Below, in pieces: positions 56,368-64,000 of a DNA stretch of 64,000 nt. A model generated the notes under the pieces. That model saw only the letters and a list, made by a program, of their open reading frames with translations. It was not told the origin of the DNA and searched no databases. This DNA is from Amanita rubescens (Eukaryota > Basidiomycota > Agaricomycetes > Agaricales > Amanitaceae), in NCBI GenBank assembly GCA_015039365.1, contig WION01000002.1, positions 186,001 through 250,000 on the forward strand, given 5' to 3'. Position 1 is the first letter of the stretch; each line of letters opens with the position of its first letter. The translations under genes were made by a program, and so were the position numbers.

Positions 56368-56685
56368 TGTAACAACTCAAAGGAGGCTGTGTTGCGCACA
56401 ACCCCCGAGTGTTTCGGCGTGTGCCGAATGAGTTCGGTGGACGGGGCAGTCGCACCCAACCTCGGCCGCACTGTCGGACGATTGAACTAAAGTGGTCGGA
56501 AGGAAAGAAGGTGTATAAAACTAAACTACGACACGTTTATATAATGTCTACCTCATGTACTACATGCGTCCGACGATCCGATGCGTCCGATGTCGGGTTT
56601 CGGGGTCCGCAGTGTCGGAGGTCGGAGCCCGCCATGTGTCGGGTTTGAGCACTGAGTACAACGTAGCCGGTATCGGCACGTTACA
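56368..56685 (-). repeat. LTR B, right copy (5' LTR in minus orientation)
   Basis: Same length and, by eye, same sequence as 54449-54766. The left outer flank ends ACCGG and the right outer flank starts CCGAT, so a perfect target duplication is not evident (only CCG agrees). Confidence 0.85.
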
Positions 56686-58061
56686 CCGATGAGAAATCTT
56701 CCGAGATCTGGAGAGCTGCTCGGGACACCCTATCGGATCCGAAAACCTGGGACGCATTTAAGAAAGCAATTTCCGAGATCTACCCCGAGGCACAGCCCGA
56801 TCGCCGCCACACTATTGCAGCACTACACGCCATTTCCGACCACTTCTCAGCGCAAAATGTCACATCCGAGACAGCCCTTGCTGAGTATCACAGGGAATTT
56901 TCCGGAACAGCTCAATACCTCATCGGAAAGCGCCGCATGACACGCCGTGAGGCAAGCATCATGTACATGTCCGCATTCCCTCCGGATCTCCGACCCGATA
57001 TCACTACTCGGCTCACAATCAAGTACCCGGACGTCCACCCTGATGACGGCTATGATCTAAAGGACATGAATAGTGCCGCACAATTCATTATCAGCTCAAG
57101 GTCTGCTATAGCCTTGCTCGCCGCGACCACCCCACAAGCTCTGACACTTCCGACACCTTCAACGCCTATCCCTACTTCCCCTCCGAGCACTGCCTTCGCT
57201 CCGAGCACAGCTTCCACCCATCTCCTTAGCGGATGCATTTTCTGCAGAGATATCAACCATCGGACGGCCTGCTGCCATATCAGGGATGAATACGCAAGGC
57301 AAGGGAAGATAAAAATAGTCAATGGACGGATTCAATTTTTGGACGGCAACGAACCGAATGCATTCCAATACCGCCACTTCGGACAATGGTTCAAAGAACG
57401 CATCGATGTATGGCTGCTGAGGTACACACAGCCGACCGCTCCGAAGCCATTTGTGTCCTCCAACTACTTCCTGGAAGCTCTAGACCACTCCGGAACGCAT
57501 ACCACCGAGCCTGTCAATACTGAAGCACTGCAAAACGTACATACGACTCTGACGCACATACACATTAGCACCACGATCCCTAATCAATCCACGCTCCCTA
57601 ATACCACCCCCTCCGAACCCTCTGGACCCTCCAGACCCTCCGACGCTCCTACCACTACAACACATGATACCACCGAGACCTCCGAGGCTCCTGATGACCC
57701 CACCACTGCTACGCCAATTTCTGCCACCCCGGAAACCCTCGGCGACCCCATCGCCGAAGTCTTTATCATTTCCGAGCCATCTGGCATCCCAACAGCTGCC
57801 ATTCTGAGACCTGATTCTGCCGAAATTCCGACCGCCGCCCTGACCGCCTGCACGATTGAAGAAAGCGAGATGAGAAGAACCCACCCACCACTTCCCTTCT
57901 ACTTTCTATCACCATCCGACCTCTCCAACCTGACCAGGAGGTCAGTATTAAAAGTACCCAGGAGGTGTAACGAGCCGATTCCAGCTATGTTGGAACCGAT
58001 CTCCAAAACCTTCCGAAGCCCCCCGAAGCACTCCGAGCCTATACTCGACCCCGGAGGATGA
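56686..58061 (+). CDS. LTR-retrotransposon gag protein, 5'-truncated, no pol
   Basis: Open on the plus strand from the edge of the LTR B element: KTWDAFKKAISEIYPEAQPD, HAISDHFSAQNVTSETALAE, REFSGTAQYLIGKRRMTRRE, MYMSAFPPDLRPDITTRL, KYPDVHPDDGYDLKDM, the capsid-like region of a Ty3/gypsy-type gag. A Pro/Ser/Thr linker follows, then a zinc knuckle C-IF-C-RDIN-H-RTAC-C (CX2CX4HX4C) in SGCIFCRDINHRTACCHIRD. After a Thr/Pro-rich tail the frame runs 95 bases into the 3' LTR and stops at 58061. No protease or reverse transcriptase is present between gag and LTR, so the element is gag-only or internally deleted. The 5' part is cut off at the LTR B insertion. Confidence 0.75.
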
Positions 58062-58362
58062 TCGTTTGAGTTCGGACGCATGCACAGGCCTCGGACTTGG
58101 TGCAGGATTCATCACATGGTCACCTCGTGCCTCCGTAGTATATATACCATTGTGTACGTAGTTGTAGTTAGCGAATTATCACCCCAGCTTCGTTCCGAGT
58201 TCGATTCCTTCTGTTCCCTTTGTTCCTCGGTGCTTCGGACACCTTCCACTCGTTCACCTTCATCTTCGGCACCCTCTCTGCACCCAAGACTCCCTTCGGA
58301 CTGACCTCCGTAGTCCCTTTGGCCGAACGCACTTCCGCACCGGCCTTCTTCTGATCGTTTCA
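57967..58362 (+). mobile_element. LTR, family A (plus orientation), 3' LTR of the gag element
   Basis: Starts TGTAACGAGCCGATTCCAGC and ends TTCTTCTGATCGTTTCA; 396 bp. A short purine run (AGGAGG) directly precedes it, as expected for a polypurine tract next to a 3' LTR. It is the inverted counterpart of 48801-49261 and has a single copy of the GTGCTTCGGACACCTTCCAC unit that is repeated there. It is followed by AACCGG-rich sequence ending GGACTTTTAAACACTAAG. Confidence 0.8.
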
Positions 58363-58740
58363 GCAGTTCGGTTGCAACCGAGCATCGGTCCAGTCCGGTT
58401 GCCGGTTTTTTTCCGGTCTGGCAACCGGACTTTTAAACACTAAGCACACTTGCCAAGTCTTGTAATGATATTATAAATATCGGGACATGCAATATCTGCT
58501 GGCCTGTGAGAAGCTGGAACTGGCAAGGCTTGCATCCAGACTCTGCTGTATGTGGCACTGCATACAACTGCAAACAGTACCAAGATAGACTGACTGGGAT
58601 TGTCTATTTCAACAGTCATAACCATGGACTTGTGACTGGTCAAGCTCTGGAATCTGGATAGTGTGGATATTGGGCAATGCTGAGTCATACCCATGGAGTG
58701 ATGCCATGCAAGCAGAACTAATAGAGACAATGGTCAGTCT
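58363..58740. repeat. AACCGG-rich end and decayed sequence
   Basis: TCGGTTGCAACCGAGCATCG and CAACCGGACTTTTAAACACT, the fourth occurrence of this terminal motif, then about 300 bases of CpG-poor sequence without recognised content. Confidence 0.45.
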
Positions 58741-59407
58741 TTTTAAACAAGAAATGTTAGTGACTTACCTTGTTGTGCAGTGGGAAGAGCAAAGAGAGCA
58801 AGGAGGTATACTTTAACTAGACTATGAACAAAATAAAACATATTTCTTGATTAATATTTTATTATATTTTATTGATTTTTATCAGATTTATTAGCAATGT
58901 ATCTTATTCTTAATTTACAATTAATTTATTTTAAAAATATCGAAATAAATAATATAGTAATATTTATATTGATTTATTTTATTTATTTATTTTAATTTGC
59001 TAGTGAAGTTTGTTATTTTGATATTATATTCATGTATAAATCACTACTAAAATTAGCTGAAAAAGATATTAAAGTTGAACCATTATATAGAGATGATAAA
59101 ATAATTATGATCAGATGTAGCTTTGGTAGATATTTAAATAGTAATAATTTTAGATATTATATAGAATTCCATGATTCATTTCTTAAATTACCTAACTCAC
59201 TAGAAACATTAAGCAAATCATTTATCAAAGATCCAAAATATCATAAAAAGGATAATGATTAATTATCATTAAGTGAGTATGTACAAAATCATAGCAATGG
59301 AAGAAGATTATTGTATTCATGTCATCATGATTGTAGATGTTTAGCTGAAGTATTACTTAAATCAGTCAAAAAACGCATGAAGAACATTCCATAAATGGTA
59401 TCTAAGT
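58741..59407 (+). pseudogene. AT-rich mitochondrial-linear-plasmid-like DNA polymerase fragment
   Basis: Extremely AT-rich, unlike anything else in the window. The open frame 59032-59262 (76 residues, MYKSLLKLAEKDI...) contains FRYYIEFHDSF and LKLPNSLETLSKSF, a close match to the 'fyDSylLLPsSLknLskSF' block found in the type B (protein-primed) DNA polymerases of fungal mitochondrial linear plasmids. After a stop the next block reads RCLAEVLLKSVKKRMK, similar to the region where those enzymes continue. The rest of the polymerase is absent. It is a small nuclear copy of plasmid or mitochondrial DNA. The assignment rests on motif recall and base composition. Confidence 0.6.
59366..59407 (+). repeat. 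Right copy of ~40-bp direct repeat bracketing the transposon island
   Basis: GCATGAAGAACATTCCATAA followed by ATGGTATCTAAGTT; pairs with 44436-44476. It lies at the end of the plasmid-like segment, 11 bases before the EAF stop codon. Confidence 0.7.
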
Positions 59408-59418
59408 TACACTAGTAC

Positions 59419-61237
59419 TCAATCATCGTCGCTATCCTCACTCGTCGAAGAGTCATCATCACTCAACCCAGCCACTCCCCGCGCATAATCATTAAGCGAA
59501 ATCGGTCCACCCCGCGTCCCACCATCACCACCACCACCAACCTCGTCCTCATCCTGTTCGTCCTCCTCCATCTCAGCCATCTGTTGATTCAACTCTGCCT
59601 CGAACAACGCCTCGTCGTCGTATATTTCCGCTTCTTCATTATTGTCTCCACCGTCTCCCCCCGGCACAGCATCACCAAAGATATCGTCCTCTTGAATCGC
59701 AGCCTCGGGATCAACCTCGGACCACTCGGATTCAGATTCAGACTCGCCACCACCGGCACCACCGCTGCCGGAGGGTAATGCGTACTGCGTCACGACAGCA
59801 GCTGCTGCTGCGAGCGGCCGACCAGATGAAGACGAAGAAGACGTTGAAGATGACGCAGAGGGTATCGCAGGTGGCGGTGCCACGAAAGAAGAGGTGCCAG
59901 GCAGGGCTAGACCGATGGAAACCGGCGACGCAGGAGGTGAAATCTTGCGCGTCCGTTTCGCAGGCTTGCCAAACTCGAGCACTTCTTCGTCTGCGTCGGA
60001 CAAGTGCGGTGGTTCTGGTTCCCGTTTCCTGGATGCCTTGCTTTGCGTCTGGGCCTTTGGCTGTGGTGGAGGCGGTGCGGGTGCGGGTGCCGGCGGTGGT
60101 GCGGGTGCTTGTGCCTGTGCGGTAACAATGGGTGGCGGGACTGGCACCGGAGCTTGCTTTGTTTTCGGAGTAGGCTTGACTGCAGGCTTAGCGGATGGTT
60201 TGGCGGATGGTTTGGCAGATGGTTTGGTGGATGGTTTGGCAGATGGAAGAACGGATGACGGGCGAGGGACAGCTGGTGCTTTCCCCTTGGATTTCGCTGG
60301 TGGCTTATCACCGCGTGGAGGCCGAGGATCCTGAGCTGGAGCCTTTGTCTGAGCCTTTGGTGGTCGTTGTGGTGGCTGCTGCTTCGGTGCTGGTGGAGGT
60401 TGTATGGGTGCTGCTATAAGCTCCTCCAACGGGTCTTCCTCCTCTTCCTCCTTGCGATAGGTAACATGTTTGGGTATAATCTCCTCAAAGTCGTCTTCTC
60501 CTTCTGCGTCTGCATCGGGGTCGGCCAAATCCAGCAGGTCCCTCTCCAATTGCACTTCCAGGTCATCTTTCACCTTGGTAGGTTTAGGTGACGCAGCTGT
60601 AGAGAATATATATGTGTGAGATGCGAAACACAAAATGTCAGGGGAGCATACGAGGTGGTGGACGGGCCGCAATCGGTTTTCGTTCATGAGTGAGAGCGGC
60701 ATGCGAGTCTAGCTTTTCTAGCGTAAACGTCTATGGTAGCATACTATCAGCATCCCACACCACGAAAAGAAGACAAACCACTCACGCCGAGCTCCTCGTC
60801 ATAGACAAGCACACAGTCCCATTCCTTGGCAACATTCTCAGACCCCTTGAACACATGTGTTTCACCGTTCTACAGAGACAGGTGAACCCTGCTGCTGCTG
60901 CACCTGTGGCACACTGTACGCCTCACCTGTTTACTGGGATACTCGACTGTGATCAATGTCGAGTCTGTAGTCTTGCGAATGTCGATGCTGCCCGGTTTGT
61001 CCGCATCAATCGAGTTTGGCTTGAAATTATCTGGAAAGATGTCAGATACGGCAATGCTCAGTAGCAACCGATATACTCACAGCGAAAGGCGTAAAAGTCG
61101 CGGTCTGGGATGCGTTTGGAAGAGCCAGAAGCAGGCTGGTCGCCGTTTGCTTTGCGGGCCTTGAGTGCGCGTCTGAGAGAAGTTCCAATGCTGACCTGGT
61201 GGGAGCCGTGGGCGGGGAGCCACGAGGAGGAGGCCAT
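59419..61237 (-). CDS. RNA polymerase II elongation factor EAF (ELL-associated factor homologue)
   Basis: Partner of ELL in RNA polymerase II elongation. Five exons: 61237-61081, 61030-60927, 60869-60786, 60730-60652 and 60596-59419, 533 residues with consistent phases. The EAF domain is at the N-terminus: MASSSWLPAHGSHQVSIGTS, KRIPDRDFYAFRYNFKPNSI, DADKPGSIDIRKTTDSTLIT, NGETHVFKGSENVAKEWDCV, LVYDEELGTFTLEKLDSHAA. The rest (from about residue 150) is low-complexity: an acidic block, a Pro/Lys region with SAKPSAKPSAKP-type repeats, a Ser tract and a long acidic end (GLSDDDSSTSEDSDDD), as usual for fungal EAF proteins. The stop lies 11 bases from the transposon island. Confidence 0.88.
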
Positions 61238-61321
61238 GACGGAGCAATTCAGAGGCTCACTAGGACAAGGCGATGTGGTCATGTACGTCACGTAAGCATG
61301 TTTATCAATTACTATATCCGG
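61238..61321. promoter_or_regulatory. EAF upstream gap
   Basis: Only 84 bases lie between the EAF start (61237) and the KRR1 stop (61322), both on the minus strand, so the EAF promoter must overlap the KRR1 3' end. Confidence 0.5.
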
Positions 61322-62708
<1,387 letters not shown>

Positions 62709-62779
62709 GAAGAGATATTTGTACATGTTGTGAAGCACGCGGTTGCCAAACATGCTGTGGCGCGGCATCACCGCACACA
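62709..62779. promoter_or_regulatory. 71-bp bidirectional promoter of KRR1 and the NCBP3-like gene
   Basis: The two start codons, 62708 (minus) and 62780 (plus), are 71 bases apart. Both promoters must overlap within it. No known fungal ribosome-biogenesis promoter motif is evident to me. Confidence 0.5.
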
Positions 62780-64000
62780 ATGGACAACGGTTTTGAAGAC
62801 GCGCCCGGCCCTCAGCTCTCATACGATGACTCGGTTCCTTACAACGAACAAGTCTCATCTCTCGCAGAACGAATCAGTTCAACAAAAGTTTATTTGCTTG
62901 CAGATGCTTCAAATGCCAAACGCAAGCCTGCAGAAGATATCCACAACGGCGGCGGCGAAGACGAGATGGAAACTGACCAAGGTACCTGTTCTCTCACCGT
63001 AACTTCTTCCATCGCCTCCTCAACTATCCACAACAGACCCTCTTCTCCGTGGAAATGCCATCCTCCTCCAAGGCCCTCCCATAGCCCACCTCCCCACCGC
63101 TCGCATATTCGATTACGCAGCTCATTTTGACATTCACCCCCTCGGTCTCGAATGGGTCGACGACAACACGTGCATATTCGTCTTTCCCTCAAAAGCCTTG
63201 GCTACTTCCGCCTTTCTCGCTCTCCAAAAACCAGCCACCACTTCAGAAACGCCCTCCACGACCACCATGACCACCTCGCGACCCATCCCCATCTCACTTT
63301 GGCCACCCGAGGATAGAATTCATCATAGTCTTGGAGTCGGGCAAGGTCTTAGAGGGACAATGCACATGCGTTGGGCACGCGTAGACGACAAGAAGAAACG
63401 AGGTGCAAAGAAGGATAGCGCGTTTTACAGAAAGCATGGTGTGGACGCGGGTAAGGAGAGTGCTGGGTTCGGCGTTGTACCCGCCAGCGCAACAATCGCG
63501 GCGGCTGCGGCTGAGGGTGGTAGTCTAGCAAGAAGATTGGGACCAGTTGGGGATACGCTGGAAGAGCGGATCGCGGTTACGGACGTCGAAGATGACAAGG
63601 TAGCAACAGCTGCGGATGGTGTGAGGGAATGGGATCTCGGAAAACCTGGCGTAGAGGGTGTTACAACGCTGGAGAACCGAATATCCTCGTCACCTCCTGG
63701 GAGGAAGCGGAAGCGCGGGGGAAAAGATGACATTGATGAATTTTTGGCCGATGATGAGGAACCTGCTACAGAACCTCCTTCAAAGATGCGTTCTGATTAT
63801 ATAGCTCAGACCGGTAGGATTACGGCCCGGTTGCCGAAACGGCCAAGAGCGCGAGAAGGTAATTGGGCAGAGGACGAAGAGGCAGCAAGTCGAAGACGGG
63901 GTGGTCGAAGGCGAGGGAGGAACCGAGCTGTCGAGACAGGCGGGGAGCCTCCACGTAAAAAGACGCGAGAAGAGCTCGACGAAGAGCTCGAGGCGTTTCT
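62780..64000 (+). CDS. NCBP3-like nuclear cap-binding protein (partial, continues past the window)
   Basis: Exon 1 62780-62981 (MDNGFEDAPGPQLSYDDSV, ISSTKVYLLADASNAKRK, acidic end), intron 62982-63036, exon 2 from 63037 open to the end of the window. Exon 2 reads DPLLRGNAILLQGPPIAHLP, TARIFDYAAHFDIHPLGLEW and VDDNTCIFVFPSKALATSAF, the RRM-like domain of NCBP3 (formerly C17orf85/DUF2414), which binds capped RNA in the human protein. A Ser/Ala-rich middle is followed by Arg/Lys-rich stretches (RRRGGRRRGRNR) and KKTREELDEELEAFL, a motif shared with mRNA-export adaptors of the FoP/CHTOP type. The exon 2 acceptor is CAACAG at 63036. The C-terminus is not in the window. Confidence 0.82.

Larger units (their letters stand above)
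54449..56685 (-). mobile_element. Non-autonomous LTR retrotransposon (LARD/TRIM-like) with two identical-looking LTRs
   Basis: Two 318-bp direct repeats, 54449-54766 and 56368-56685, show no difference that I can find. Each starts TGTAACAACTC and ends CGGCACGTTACA. The interior is 1.6 kb. Orientation minus is suggested by a primer-site-like TGGAGCCCACCGCTCGG two bases inside the right LTR (minus strand) and a purine-rich GGTGAGCGGG next to the left LTR. There is no reverse transcriptase, integrase, protease or gag; the long minus-strand frame 55371-56471 runs through the LTR and is Pro/Ser/Arg-rich without recognisable domain. CG content is high, unlike the surrounding decayed repeats. Confidence 0.85.

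Noticed and set aside
55371..56471. Long minus-strand open frame (366 residues) inside the LTR B element.
   Set aside because: It runs through LTR sequence, is biased to Pro, Ser, Arg and His, and has no recognisable retroelement domain. It is probably open by composition in CG-rich DNA.
48801..58362. Family A LTRs as the two ends of one 9.5-kb retrotransposon.
   Set aside because: They are in inverted, not direct, orientation; the left copy has its own CCGG flanks, as expected for a solo LTR.
59778..60419. Several plus-strand open frames opposite EAF, including a Gly/Ala/Asp-rich one.
   Set aside because: They mirror the Pro/Lys/Ala repeats of the EAF disordered region and carry no domain.

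Overview
This window is nuclear DNA from a filamentous basidiomycete, most likely an Agaricomycete. The evidence is single-gene transcription units with many short introns (about 37-70 nt, occasionally longer) and proteins typical of that group: ribosomal uL2 and eS25, ERG2, ERG27, Swd1/RbBP5, Nop58, Krr1, Phs1, EAF, a glucosidase II beta subunit, an Rds1-type ferritin-like protein and seven-helix membrane proteins of unknown function. I cannot fix the order or genus. Exon coordinates were worked out by hand from splice signals and reading frame.

Layout. 1-5.7 kb: uL2, a CpG-poor retroelement remnant, and a 10-exon FGGY carbohydrate kinase. 6.7-9.0 kb: a protein of unknown function with six copies of a ~65-residue repeat. 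10.3-13.4 kb: two tandem seven-helix membrane-protein paralogues. 14.3-17.1 kb: eS25 head-to-head with glucosidase II beta. 17.3-19.0 kb: a BAHD-like acyltransferase with degenerate catalytic motifs. 19.3-22.8 kb: two Pho85-type cyclins transcribed divergently from a 166-bp promoter. 23.5-31.1 kb: ERG2, an unnamed protein with acidic and helical parts whose 5' end is lost in a TE remnant, Swd1 and ERG27. At 31.2 kb lies an intron-containing tRNA-Leu. 31.4-39.5 kb is a gene-poor stretch with broken gene pieces (SCY1-like, SPX domain), a ~155-bp minisatellite, a dispersed repeat and one poorly resolved acidic multi-exon gene. 40.0-44.4 kb: Rds1-like, Phs1 and Nop58.

44.4-59.4 kb is a nested transposon island bracketed by an imperfect ~40-bp direct repeat. 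It contains a 199-bp palindromic MITE with a TA duplication, a hAT-like element with an exact 8-bp target duplication, a solo LTR and a related LTR in inverted orientation (the second attached to a gag-only element), a non-autonomous LTR element whose two 318-bp LTRs look identical, a family of AACCGG-rich sequences, and an AT-rich piece resembling the type B DNA polymerase of fungal mitochondrial linear plasmids. 59.4-64.0 kb is genic again: EAF, Krr1 and the start of an NCBP3-like gene.

Most of the genes are housekeeping: ribosome synthesis (uL2, eS25, Nop58, Krr1), sterol and very-long-chain fatty acid synthesis (ERG2, ERG27, Phs1), RNA polymerase II and chromatin (EAF, Swd1, NCBP3-like), ER glycoprotein quality control and Pho85 signalling. 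They do not form an obvious cluster. Several otherwise well-conserved genes carry isolated one-base frame breaks, some in homopolymers. This looks more like uncorrected assembly errors than gene death and should be settled with reads before any gene here is called a pseudogene.
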